From assembly GCA_036172265.1 (NCBI GenBank), contig JASFBA010000103.1, positions 1-64,000 of the forward strand: a stretch of 64,000 nucleotides of DNA, given 5' to 3'. The DNA comes from JASFBA01 sp036172265. Its GTDB lineage: Bacteria; Chloroflexota; Chloroflexia; DTKN01. The notes below the pieces were generated by a model. The model searched no databases, was not told where the DNA came from, and saw nothing but the letters and a program-made list of their open reading frames with translations. Position 1 is the stretch's first letter. Every line of letters begins with the position of its first letter. The translations under genes were made by a program, and so were the position numbers. This document shows positions 17,040-24,430 of this stretch, piece by piece.

Positions 17040-18866
17040 TTACGGCGGTGTGGCGTTATAGGCCACGTGAATCGTCGCCCGGCAGGGGATGCGCGTCCCT
17101 GGCGGCATTTGCTCGTCCGAGTAGATGCGGCCGCCAAATTCAATCCGATAACTGATGACCTGGCCGGGTGCCCCCAGGTCTTCGATGCGCACGCCAGGCG
17201 GCATATCGGCCTGGGTCTGGCCCTGGGTAAAGCCCCAGGTCAGGCCGGCCTCCTCTACCTGGCGCCGGGCTTCCTCTAGCGGAAGCCTCCGTACCTCCGG
17301 CATGACCGTCTGTTCCCGACCCAGGCTTACATAGAGGGTAACGGTCAGGCCCTGCAAGTACTGGATGTTGCCCCGTGGCTCCTGGCGATCCACGTAGCCG
17401 GCCTGGGTGCTTGTACACCCTACCTCTTCTCTGGCCACACGAAAGCCGGCCCGCCGGACCAGTTCCTCGGCCGCCGCCAGAGGATACTGGACCACCTGGG
17501 GCACCCGGGCAATCCCCGGTTCTGCTCCTAGGGTAACGGTTACCACGCTGCCGTAGGATACATAGATGCCGTAGGGTGGTTCCTGGGAGACGACGTGGCC
17601 GGGTTCGATGTACGGGTCGTACAGAGGTTTGGCCTCGGCATATTGCAGTCCCCGTTCGGAAAGACGCGCCTGGGCCTCCTCCCGCGACAGGCCCTTCAGG
17701 TCGGGGACGGGGACCCGGGGAAGGGCGGTGGGTGTAGCGGTGGCGGTGGGGGGAGGAGTTGGAGCGGGGGGGGCGGCAGGGAAGAGCACCGGCCAGAAAC
17801 GGATAGCCAGCACCGCAAGGCTGACCAAGCCGACGGCGATGAGCGTCAGAAGGACGATGCCCAGCGGCCCCAATCCGGCCTCCCGAGGAGGGGCTGGTGG
17901 ACGCCGGGGGACGGCATAGGGGGGGCGAGCCGGGACTTCCGGCGCCCGAGAAGTCGTCAGTGGGGAAAGCGGCGGCTGTGGGTAGGCCGCAGGTTGCCCC
18001 GGTGGGATAGGCAGGGATTGCGGGATCGCCCCGGTGACCTCGGCCCCGACGAGACGGTAACGTTCCAGGGCCAGGCGCATCTCGCGGGCCGAAAGGAAGC
18101 GGTGCCGGGGGTCCTTGGCCAAGCAACGCAGGACGATTTCCTCCACGGCCGGCGGAATATAGGGGTTGAACTGCCGGGGAGGGGGAGGATCGGCCTCGAC
18201 GTGCTGGAGGGCGATGCTCACCGGGGTATCTCCGGTGAAAGGCTGTTCCCCGGTGAGCATTTCGTAGAGGACGACGCCGAGGGAATAGAGGTCCGATTGA
18301 GGGACGACTTCTACGCCACGAGCCTGCTCCGGACTGATGTATTTGACCGTACCCAGAGCCAGCCGTTCGGCGGTGATCTCGGGGTCGAGGCGGCTCTTGG
18401 CGATACCGAAGTCGGCCACCTTGACCACTTCCTCGTCCTCGCTGAAGAGGATGTTCTGGGGTTTGATGTCGCGGTGGATGACTCCGTGGCGGTGGGCATA
18501 TTCCAAAGCGGCACAGACCTGTTCGGCGATTTTCAGGGCCTGTTCCACCGGCAGAGGAGCGCGCTGGCGGATGACCTCCTTGAGGGTCGGGCCGGCCATA
18601 TACTCCATCACGATATAGTGCCGGTCGCCGTCCTGGCCGACATCGTAGACGGAGACGATGTTAGGGTGAAGGAGGGCAGCAGCGGCCCGTGCCTCCCGCT
18701 GGAAGCGGGCCAGGAGGCTTTCGTCGCTGACGTATTCAGAGCGCAGAACCTTAATCGCGACTGGCCGGCCCAGCACCCGGTCGCGGGCCCGGTAGACATG
18801 GGCCATTCCTCCCTGCCCAATAAGGGCCTCCAGTTCATAACGGTTTCCGAAGAGTGTTTCGGTCAT
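17040..18866 (-). CDS. Transmembrane Ser/Thr protein kinase with three PASTA domains
   Basis: PknB/StkP-type receptor kinase that senses cell-wall fragments and phosphorylates cell-wall and division proteins. Kinase domain about 10-270: glycine loop GQGGMAHVY, catalytic-pair Lys 39, HRDIKPQN with Asp 133, DFGIAKS (152-158), and CLAKDPRHRF. A Pro-rich linker leads to one membrane span (about 338-360) and an outside PTATATPT-type Pro/Thr linker. Three PASTA repeats follow (starting VPDLKGLSREEA, VPQVVQYPLAAA, MPEVRRLPLEEA), binding muropeptides in relatives. A clear promoter lies at 18914-18942. Confidence 0.93.
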   Translation of the reverse strand: MTETLFGNRYELEALIGQGGMAHVYRARDRVLGRPVAIKVLRSEYVSDESLLARFQREARAAAALLHPNIVSVYDVGQDGDRHYIVMEYMAGPTLKEVIRQRAPLPVEQALKIAEQVCAALEYAHRHGVIHRDIKPQNILFSEDEEVVKVADFGIAKSRLDPEITAERLALGTVKYISPEQARGVEVVPQSDLYSLGVVLYEMLTGEQPFTGDTPVSIALQHVEADPPPPRQFNPYIPPAVEEIVLRCLAKDPRHRFLSAREMRLALERYRLVGAEVTGAIPQSLPIPPGQPAAYPQPPLSPLTTSRAPEVPARPPYAVPRRPPAPPREAGLGPLGIVLLTLIAVGLVSLAVLAIRFWPVLFPAAPPAPTPPPTATATPTALPRVPVPDLKGLSREEAQARLSERGLQYAEAKPLYDPYIEPGHVVSQEPPYGIYVSYGSVVTVTLGAEPGIARVPQVVQYPLAAAEELVRRAGFRVAREEVGCTSTQAGYVDRQEPRGNIQYLQGLTVTLYVSLGREQTVMPEVRRLPLEEARRQVEEAGLTWGFTQGQTQADMPPGVRIEDLGAPGQVISYRIEFGGRIYSDEQMPPGTRIPCRATIHVAYNATPP

Positions 18867-18913
18867 CGTTCCCGTCCTTTTCCTGGTTCACCGGCCGATG
18901 CTTCTGGTCGCCC

Positions 18914-18942
18914 ATTGTACCGTAGGGGACAGATTCTGTCAA
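18914..18942 (-). promoter_or_regulatory. Promoter of the PASTA kinase gene
   Basis: Minus strand TTGACA (18937-18942), 17-base spacer, TACAAT (18914-18919). It overlaps the stop codon of the upstream membrane-protein gene, so the kinase is probably transcribed on its own as well as by read-through. Confidence 0.75.
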
Positions 18943-19841
18943 CGTCCGATCCATCCTCCCAAGGCCAGGCCGCTGAGGAGTACCCCGGCGGCGGCCGGAA
19001 GCCAAGTGCGGCCGGCGATTTCCTCCCGGCGTCCGATCCGGAGCAAGCGGGCCTGAAGGAGTACCTGGCCAAGCAGGAGCAAAGTCAGGATCGCGCCGGA
19101 GAGGGGACGAGAGGAGAGGAAGAAGAAGGACAAGACGGCGCACTGGGGCAGGTTGGTCTCCAAAGAGAGAGGCCGGCTGGCCGCCGATGGATCCGGCCAG
19201 CGGGACCAACCGGCATAAACAAGTCCCCAGAGCAGGCTGAGGAGGAGGGAGGGGACGTCGAGTGCGGCCCAGGTGGCTTGCCCCAGCCACCAGGGCCAGG
19301 CCATCCCGGCCAAGGGGAGGAGCAGGGCAGTAGCGGCCGGCCGGCCTCGGGTGAGCCGACGCAGGCCGAGGAGGGCCAGGCCGATTCCGGCGACGGCCAG
19401 GGGACGCCATCCCCACAGTCCGGTCAGTGCCAGGAGGAGAAGGATCAATCCCCCGGTCTCGACCAGGCTGCTTCCCGGGAGCGTCAGCCGGTGGCGCAAA
19501 TCGGCCCAGAAACGCCGGAGAACCTCTTCCCAGGAGGCGCTCAAAGAGCCGGGGACGGTGTAAGGCAAGAGATAGCGGGGGCGTCCCTCTTGGGCCGGCC
19601 TGGGGCCGGCCGCAAAGGGGTCAGGAGCCCCTCCGGCCCGGGCCCACAGCCTCCCCCAGACCGCTGTGCAGAGGAAGAGGCCCAGGAACAGCCAGGCGGG
19701 AGAAGGCCAGGTCCAAAGCGACTGCCCCGAGGAAAGCCCGCCAGCCAGCCATCCCAGGGCCGGCCCCAGGCCGGCCCCTCGGGGGGCCGGGAAAAGTTGC
19801 ATCTCCATCCAACGGCCGGGAAGGCTCTCGTCTGTGCCCAT
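18939..19841 (-). CDS. Hypothetical membrane protein
   Basis: About 300 residues with some seven hydrophobic spans and very Leu/Trp/Gly-rich composition; I recognise no family. The frame is open back to 20348 through the tRNA and repeats, which cannot be coding. I place the start at ATG 19841 (MGTDESLPG); ATG 19808 (MEMQLF) is also possible. Between spans 1 and 3 is a soluble segment of about 60 residues (SWEEVLRRFWADLRHRL). It lies between tRNA-His and the PASTA kinase on the same strand. Confidence 0.5.
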   Translation of the reverse strand: MGTDESLPGRWMEMQLFPAPRGAGLGPALGWLAGGLSSGQSLWTWPSPAWLFLGLFLCTAVWGRLWARAGGAPDPFAAGPRPAQEGRPRYLLPYTVPGSLSASWEEVLRRFWADLRHRLTLPGSSLVETGGLILLLLALTGLWGWRPLAVAGIGLALLGLRRLTRGRPAATALLLPLAGMAWPWWLGQATWAALDVPSLLLSLLWGLVYAGWSRWPDPSAASRPLSLETNLPQCAVLSFFFLSSRPLSGAILTLLLLGQVLLQARLLRIGRREEIAGRTWLPAAAGVLLSGLALGGWIGR

Positions 19842-19932
19842 CTTTTGTTCCGGGTCGGGCTGGCGAAAAACGATGGCAAACGAACCGCGCAAGGGCAGGG
19901 AGATCCCATCCCCTACGCCTGGTACAGCAAAA

Positions 19933-20006
19933 GGTGCCCGGCGGGGCTCGAACCCGCAACCTTCTGATCCACAGTCAGACGCTCCGCCAATTGAACTACG
20001 GGCACC
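19933..20006 (-). tRNA. tRNA-His (anticodon GTG)
   Basis: Cloverleaf on the minus strand: acceptor GTGCCCG / CGGGCAC, anticodon arm TCTGA-CTGTGGA-TCAGA with anticodon GTG, T-arm GCGGGTTCGAGCCCCGC. An extra 5' G opposite discriminator C, the hallmark of tRNA-His, is encoded (20006 and 19933). CCA is not encoded. Confidence 0.97.
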
Positions 20007-20016
20007 ATGTATTTTC

Positions 20017-20045
20017 AGTATACTTGCAAGTGCCCGTTCTGTCGA
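20017..20045 (-). promoter_or_regulatory. Promoter of tRNA-His
   Basis: Minus strand TCGACA (20040-20045), 17-base spacer, TATACT (20017-20022), ten bases before the tRNA 5' end. Confidence 0.65.
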
Positions 20046-20061
20046 ATAGGCTTCTATAAAT

Positions 20062-20700
20062 CTCGGCCGGCGGGCCGGGCCGCTCGGTGGGGGGCATCCC
20101 TGCAAGTCCCCCTCCCCCCGTGTGGGGGAGGGCCAGGGTGAGGTCGGATAGGCCGGCCTCGCTTTCGGCCGGCGGGATGGGCCGCTTGGCCCAAGGCGTG
20201 TCCCGAAACGCCGGCCGGCCTTTTCGCAGGGGGCTCTGCCCCCTGCACCCCCGTCGGGGGGTATGGCATACCCCCCGAAACCCCCCGCAGAAAGGCGCTG
20301 CCGCCGGGGGCAAAGTGTCCCCGTGGCCCGGCCGAACCCGGTGGGCATCCGTCCTCATCTCCGCCCCTGAGCGGGCAAGGCCCCGGCCAGGCCGGGGGTT
20401 CCCCCTCTCCCAAGGGGAGAGGGGGACAGGGGGTGAGGGCTTCGGCCGGCGGGCCGGGCCGCTCGGCCCAGGGCGTACCCCGAAGCGCCGGCCGGCCCCT
20501 GCTCGCCCCCTGCACCCCCGTCGGGGGGCATGGCATACCCCCCGAAGCCCCCTGCAGAAAGGCGCTGCCGCCGGCGTCAACCTGTCCCCGTGGCCCGGCC
20601 GAACCCGGTGGGCACCCGTCCTCATCCCCGCCCTGGGGCAGGCAAGGCCCAGGCCGGGCCGGGGGTTTCCCCTCACCTCTTGGGAGAAGGAGGCAGGGGG
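20062..20700. repeat. Two tandem ~280-bp GC-rich repeat units plus a partial unit
   Basis: Unit 1 starts about 20159 and unit 2 about 20439; both run CGGCCGGCGGG, GCCGGCCGGCC, CCCCTGCACCCCCGTCGGGG, GGCATACCCCCCGAA, GCAGAAAGGCGCTGCCGCCG, GTGGCCCGGCCGAACCCGG, then a CCCTC/GAGGG palindrome. A shortened head copy lies at 20066-20150. Frames stay open across the unit on both strands (giving GVQG-rich peptides), but there is no ribosome site, no codon bias and the same peptide is repeated with the DNA, so I do not call a gene. An inverted part-copy is at 11-180. Confidence 0.85.
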
Positions 20701-20711
20701 AGAGCATTTAC

Positions 20712-20755
20712 CCCAGCCGGCCGGATACCCCTGGGGGTATATCCGGCCGGCTGGG
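20712..20755. repeat. Near-perfect palindrome closing the repeat block
   Basis: CCCAGCCGGCCGGATACCCC faces GGGGGTATATCCGGCCGGCTGGG; the arms pair over 20 bp except for a TA insertion. From here to 20879 no gene or motif is seen. Confidence 0.75.
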
Positions 20756-20879
20756 TTGCTCATCGGGGACACGGGGCTGGACAAAAGCCGGCGCAGGCCG
20801 GCTTCGTAACAGTTGCAGCGGTTTCAACTGCTTCATCCACAATCCTTGGAAATGCCTTGGGGCCTCGATTTCGAAGCTT

Positions 20880-21449
20880 CTAGCCTCTGAGTACGTGAAC
20901 GGGCGAATGGCCCACGTCCCGGCTGGTTCTCCGAGAGTACCGCCATTGCCGCCAATGGGAAGCAGCCCGTAAGGGAGGTGGCGAAGGACCAATCCTGACC
21001 AAAGCCTTCAACCTTGGGAACACCTCAAACAGGTGGGCCTTCTCGTCTGGTGTTAGGTCCAGATATCCATCTCTTTCGTGAGCCATCGAGACCAGCCAAG
21101 GTTGCCCATCAGCCCTCAAAAGGCAAAGGTCCTCCGGAAGTTTCGGCTGTAGCCCAAGTCCAGAAGCGGCCCTCTTAAGAATTTCAGCACATTCAGGTGT
21201 GAAGTCGTACTGGAAAACCCAGGCTGTACCCCCGAACAGCAATTGGGTCCCTGGCCACTCGGACGATTCGGCCTTGCACCTTAGAAAAGGTTCAAGTTGG
21301 GATAGTACCACCTGCCCTTTGCTTCCTAGAGGCATCCTTTTCCCTACGACGAGAAGAGCGGTCTCGCATACTTCTAGGGCAAAGTTCAGTAGACCTCGGT
21401 AGAGCCTACCTCTGGGTTCCCTTACAAAATTCAGGCGAACAATTTTCAT
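20880..21449 (-). CDS. Hypothetical protein, possible immunity partner of the upstream toxin fragment
   Basis: 189 residues, soluble, no signal peptide or membrane span. A segment LCLLRADGQPWLVSMAHERDGYLDLTPDE looks like a recurring motif of small proteins encoded beside Rhs-type toxin tips; this is from memory and weak. The last 30 residues (RQWRYSRRTSRD) look like read-through into non-coding sequence. Base composition is clearly lower in G+C than the neighbours. It begins two bases after the toxin-tip frame, on the same strand, consistent with a toxin-immunity order. Confidence 0.5.
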   Translation of the reverse strand: MKIVRLNFVREPRGRLYRGLLNFALEVCETALLVVGKRMPLGSKGQVVLSQLEPFLRCKAESSEWPGTQLLFGGTAWVFQYDFTPECAEILKRAASGLGLQPKLPEDLCLLRADGQPWLVSMAHERDGYLDLTPDEKAHLFEVFPRLKALVRIGPSPPPLRAASHWRQWRYSRRTSRDVGHSPVHVLRG

Positions 21450-21451
21450 CT

Positions 21452-21601
21452 TTACTTCATCATTTTGACTGGAATATGATTTTCTGGTCCAATACGAATA
21501 TGGGGGATGTTAAAGCGGCGGCGTGAGTGGATTTCGATACCTTCAGAGTGTGGCAATCCATACTCCTGCGCCCAGTCCAGCAAGGTTTTCGCCTCATCCA
21601 C
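21452..21601 (-). pseudogene. C-terminal part of an Rhs/polymorphic-toxin tip, in a shifted frame
   Basis: The 49 codons from GTG 21601 contain DEAKTLLDWAQEYGLP and end FNIPHIRIGPENHIPVK, which resembles the C-terminal tips of Rhs-repeat toxins. The preceding part of that tip (PDQQAFIDLARGAKERR) is encoded just upstream in another frame, ending at TGA 21594. The GTG has AAAGGAGG six bases upstream and overlaps the upstream stop, so a separately translated fragment is possible. The frame remains open back to 21682. The rest of an Rhs protein is absent. Confidence 0.5.
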
Positions 21602-21845
21602 GGTAACGCCTCCTTTCTTTGGCCCCTCGAGCCAGATCAATGAAAGCCTGCTGATCCGGATTGAAGCATAGTCCATCATCAACTCCGCCGCTCCCTGTCA
21701 ATTCAGCGTATTCGCAGGGACCAAGCATTTGGAAGAGCATACCATAAAAGAATGACAGCCCTCCCGAAATTTCCGTCGCCCTTTTGTAAAGGGCTTGGAC
21801 ATCTCGGTCACAGCCTCTTGAACGGTTCTTTTCCCACCGGTGCAT
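21594..21845 (-). pseudogene. N-terminal part of the split toxin-tip fragment
   Basis: 83 codons (MHRWEKNRSRGCDRDV...). The middle (SFFYGMLFQMLGPCEYAELTG) and end (NPDQQAFIDLARGAKERR) look like the linker just before the Rhs toxin tip that continues in the next frame. A +1 shift within AAAGAAAGGAGG (about 21607-21620) would join them into one domain of about 130 residues. No Rhs core, signal peptide or secretion domain precedes it, so it is an orphan tip or a remnant. Low G+C compared with the window. Confidence 0.5.
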
Positions 21846-21902
21846 CCCTCTCTTTTTACCCCTATTTTACCTCATCCCGACAAATTTGGGACACACCCAC
21901 CT

Positions 21903-22056
21903 GACATCCACTTATCATGGGTTCCGGCACGAGTGGCGGCCTGAACCGCCCGTTGGGGACGGCAGGAAACGGCCATCCCGGAGGGGCCTCCTGGCCCGGT
22001 GCGACCAGCCCGGGAGCCGCCGTAAGGGTATACGCGGGATTTAATGAGCGGATGTC
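21903..22056. repeat. MITE-like element bounded by GACATCC / GGATGTC
   Basis: Starts GACATCCACTTATCATG and ends TTTAATGAGCGGATGTC, imperfect terminal inverted repeats of about 15 bases. A 67-bp relative with the same ends is at 38010-38076. The interior has GC-rich hairpins and no frame. Bases 22059-22160 carry an inverted copy of the AACCCGCCCCTAC repeat and nothing else recognised. Confidence 0.5.
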
Positions 22057-22216
22057 GTTCAGAACCCGCCCCTACTTCGCAGCGGGTCAAAACCACTGCT
22101 GGGTAGAGGTAGTTACGGTCAAACGCGGGTTGGGGATATTGGGAACGCGACTTTTGTCCTAGTGGGCTCTCCTTTCCTCCGTTATTCTGAGAGCAAAAAC
22201 TGGAGGAGGTGCACCG

Positions 22217-22771
22217 ATGAGGCCGACCGAGGAACTGGTAACAGAACACAATGCCATCAAGCGCATGCTAGGCATCTTAGAGGGCGTCTCCCGAAGGCTG
22301 GAGACCGGGGAAGCGGTGGAGGCCGAGCACCTGGAGCACATCGTGGACTTTATCCGGGGCTTTGCCGACCGCTGCCACCATGGGAAAGAGGAAGACCTCC
22401 TCTTCCCGGCAATGGAAGAGGCCGGCATTCCCCGCCAGGGCGGGCCGATCGGGGTGATGCTTTATGAGCACACCCAGGGGCGTGATTACGTTCGGGGACT
22501 GGCTGAAGCCGTTGCCGCCTATCGGGCTGGGGATACAGGGGCCGCATCCCGCATCGTTGAGAATGCCCGGGGCTATGTCCAACTTCTCTCCCAGCATATC
22601 TACAAGGAAGACAACATCCTCTACCCTATGGCCGACCGCTTCCTTTCGCCCCAGAAGCAGGCCGAACTCCTTGAAGGCTTTGCCCGGGTGGAGCGTGAGC
22701 GGATGGGTCCCGGAAAGCACGAGGAGTACCACGCCCTTCTGGAGGAACTGGAGAGGGTTTATCCGGCGTAA
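22217..22771 (+). CDS. Hemerythrin-like (HHE) domain protein
   Basis: 184-residue four-helix protein that would bind a di-iron centre and sense or handle oxygen, nitric oxide or iron. Metal-ligand pattern: EHNAIKRML (His 10 region), HIVDFIRGFADRCHHGKEE (HHGKEE), LYEHTQGRDYV, and SQHIYKEDNILYP (H..xxE). This HHGKE-HxxxR-HxxKE layout is typical of bacterial cytoplasmic HHE proteins. GGAGGAGG precedes the ATG. It stands alone; the next gene has its own promoter. Confidence 0.88.
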   Translation: MRPTEELVTEHNAIKRMLGILEGVSRRLETGEAVEAEHLEHIVDFIRGFADRCHHGKEEDLLFPAMEEAGIPRQGGPIGVMLYEHTQGRDYVRGLAEAVAAYRAGDTGAASRIVENARGYVQLLSQHIYKEDNILYPMADRFLSPQKQAELLEGFARVERERMGPGKHEEYHALLEELERVYPA

Positions 22772-22895
22772 TACAGCCTGGTCCATTGCCTCGGAAGAGT
22801 CACATCCGGCCTGGGCAAGGGGGAGGCGATGCCTCGCTCTACGACCGGCGTAGGGGCATCGCGCACTATGCCCTACAAGGATGGCGCGGAAGGGA

Positions 22896-22924
22896 TTGAC
22901 AAGGCCCCAACTTTGTAGTATAGT
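22896..22924 (+). promoter_or_regulatory. Promoter of the LysM/M23 peptidase gene
   Basis: TTGACA (22896-22901), 17-base spacer, TATAGT (22919-22924), 36 bases before ATG 22960. Confidence 0.75.
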
Positions 22925-22959
22925 AAAAGCAAATCGCGACGACCCAAGGAGCCGAGAAA

Positions 22960-24282
22960 ATGCCGTTATACGGCGGGGAGAGGAAGCGGCCGGCCGCACA
23001 CCTCTCCGCAGTCCATGAAGCCATTGCGGAAGCCCGATCCTCTCTGGAACAATTCAGTGGCATACACCCTCGGCCCCCCAAGTGGCGTCTGATGGCCGTT
23101 GCCTCATGGGCCTTGGTCCGGCCCCGGAGGCCAGCCGTTTGGGTGGCCCATCTTGTAAGGCCTGTTCTGCTTCGGCCGGCACGGGGTAGAGGCAGGGTTG
23201 CCCCGTCCCTGCTTCGTTTGGGAACACGGCTGGCTACCCATCTGGGCCTGTTGGTGCTCCTGGCCCTCTTTCTCTTCGGGGGAGTCTTTCAGGGGGCTTT
23301 GGCCCAGGTGGTGAACACGGACAATTCCCCGAGGGGCACAATTGAATTGCGTCCCTGGACAGAGACATCCCCCTTGTTCCAAGAGAGTGGCAGTGTGTTC
23401 GATGTCTACGACGCCATCCCGGCCATGCCCGTCATAGTTCGCCACCCCCGGCCGTCCGAAGAAGTGCCGGTATATATTGAGGAGCCGGCCCGCAAAGCCA
23501 CCCCACTCCGCACCGAGGTCATCACCCACACGGTGCAAAAGGGCGATACCCTGACCTCCATCGCCGCCCAGTTCGGCCTGCACATCGAGACCCTCTATTG
23601 GTACAACAGCCTGAAGAGTGCCGACCTGCTCTCCATCGGGCAGCAACTTCGGATTCCCGAGGTGGACGGCCTCATCCATGAAGTCAAGGAGGGGGAGACC
23701 TTGGAGAGCATCGCCGAGACCTACGGGGTGCGCAAGGGCAATATGATCGCCTATGCTCCCAACCGGTTGCGTGAACCTTACGCCTTGCAGGCAGGGCAGA
23801 AAATCTTTGTCCCCGGCGCCTCTAAGCCGATTCCCCGGCCGGCCGTCACCCGGGGCACCCGGCCCTCCTACGTGCGCCTGAGCGCCCCTCCCTATGCCGC
23901 TCTTCCGGGGGGAGAACGCTTCGCCTGGCCGGTCATCGGCCGAGTGACCGATCGCTTCGGCTGGACCGGGAAGCGCTGGCATACCGGGCTGGACATTGCC
24001 GCCTCCTGGGGCACGCCGATCTACTCAGCGGCAGCCGGGACAGTCATCTCGGCCGGCTGGCACGGCGACCTGGGCTATATGGTGGCTATTGACCACGGCG
24101 AGGGCTGGGTGACCCGTTACGGCCATATGGCCGGAGAACCGGTGGTGAGCGTCGGGCAATGGGTGGAACGGGGGCAACTCATCGGCTATGTCGGCTGCAC
24201 CGGATGGTGCACCGGCCCCCACGTGCATTTTGAGGTCCTCTACAACGGGGCATACACCGATCCGCTGTCGTACCTCCAGTAG
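22960..24282 (+). CDS. Membrane-anchored LysM and M23 peptidase (cell-wall endopeptidase)
   Basis: 440 residues. A basic, probably cytoplasmic N-terminus of about 85 residues precedes one membrane span (LGLLVLLALFLFGGVF). Two LysM domains bind peptidoglycan: THTVQKGDTLTSIAAQFGL (about 188) and HEVKEGETLESIAETYGV (about 240). The C-terminal M23 zinc peptidase has HTGLD (His 341, Asp 345) and HVHFE (His 421, His 423), all ligands and the catalytic His present, so it should be active on peptide cross-links outside the membrane. The ribosome site GGAG precedes the start. A long cytoplasmic tail before the span is unusual for this family. Confidence 0.92.
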   Translation: MPLYGGERKRPAAHLSAVHEAIAEARSSLEQFSGIHPRPPKWRLMAVASWALVRPRRPAVWVAHLVRPVLLRPARGRGRVAPSLLRLGTRLATHLGLLVLLALFLFGGVFQGALAQVVNTDNSPRGTIELRPWTETSPLFQESGSVFDVYDAIPAMPVIVRHPRPSEEVPVYIEEPARKATPLRTEVITHTVQKGDTLTSIAAQFGLHIETLYWYNSLKSADLLSIGQQLRIPEVDGLIHEVKEGETLESIAETYGVRKGNMIAYAPNRLREPYALQAGQKIFVPGASKPIPRPAVTRGTRPSYVRLSAPPYAALPGGERFAWPVIGRVTDRFGWTGKRWHTGLDIAASWGTPIYSAAAGTVISAGWHGDLGYMVAIDHGEGWVTRYGHMAGEPVVSVGQWVERGQLIGYVGCTGWCTGPHVHFEVLYNGAYTDPLSYLQ

Positions 24283-24283
24283 G

Positions 24284-24420
24284 GCGACCCTGGTGGTCGC
24301 CCATCCAAGGCAACCACCAGAGTTGCCCCGACGGGGAACCGGTTCGGTGGGCGCGACCCTGGTGGTTGCCGGTCCGGATTCGATCTTCGAGGGGACTGGC
24401 GATGGCGGTGCAAATTGCCG
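24284..24420. repeat. Cluster of GGGCGACC...GGTCGCCC hairpin repeats
   Basis: Three related small hairpins: GGGCGACCCTGGTGGTCGCCC (24285-24305), GGCAACCACCAGAGTTGCC (about 24310-24328) and GCGACCCTGGTGGTTGCC (about 24353-24370). They share a theme with 14113-14145 and 27778-27870. The frame upstream of prmC through this stretch is not coding. Confidence 0.7.
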
Positions 24421-24430
24421 AAGGGGACAA

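Noticed and set aside
17595..19967. 790-codon plus-strand frame
   Set aside because: It is antisense to the PASTA kinase and the membrane protein, with no protein family; a GC-rich shadow.
20062..20700. CRISPR array
   Set aside because: The repeated units are about 280 bp and adjoining, with no short regular repeats, spacers or cas genes; the lone Cas4-like nuclease at 13308 has no cas neighbours.
20054..20707. Long minus-strand frame with repeated GVQG and GGDEDG peptides
   Set aside because: The peptide repeats follow the DNA repeat units, several frames are open at once and no start signal exists; it is repeat DNA, not a gene.
19933..22056. Integrative element inserted at tRNA-His
   Set aside because: No integrase and no duplicated tRNA 3' end were found; the region is better explained by repeats and a toxin remnant.
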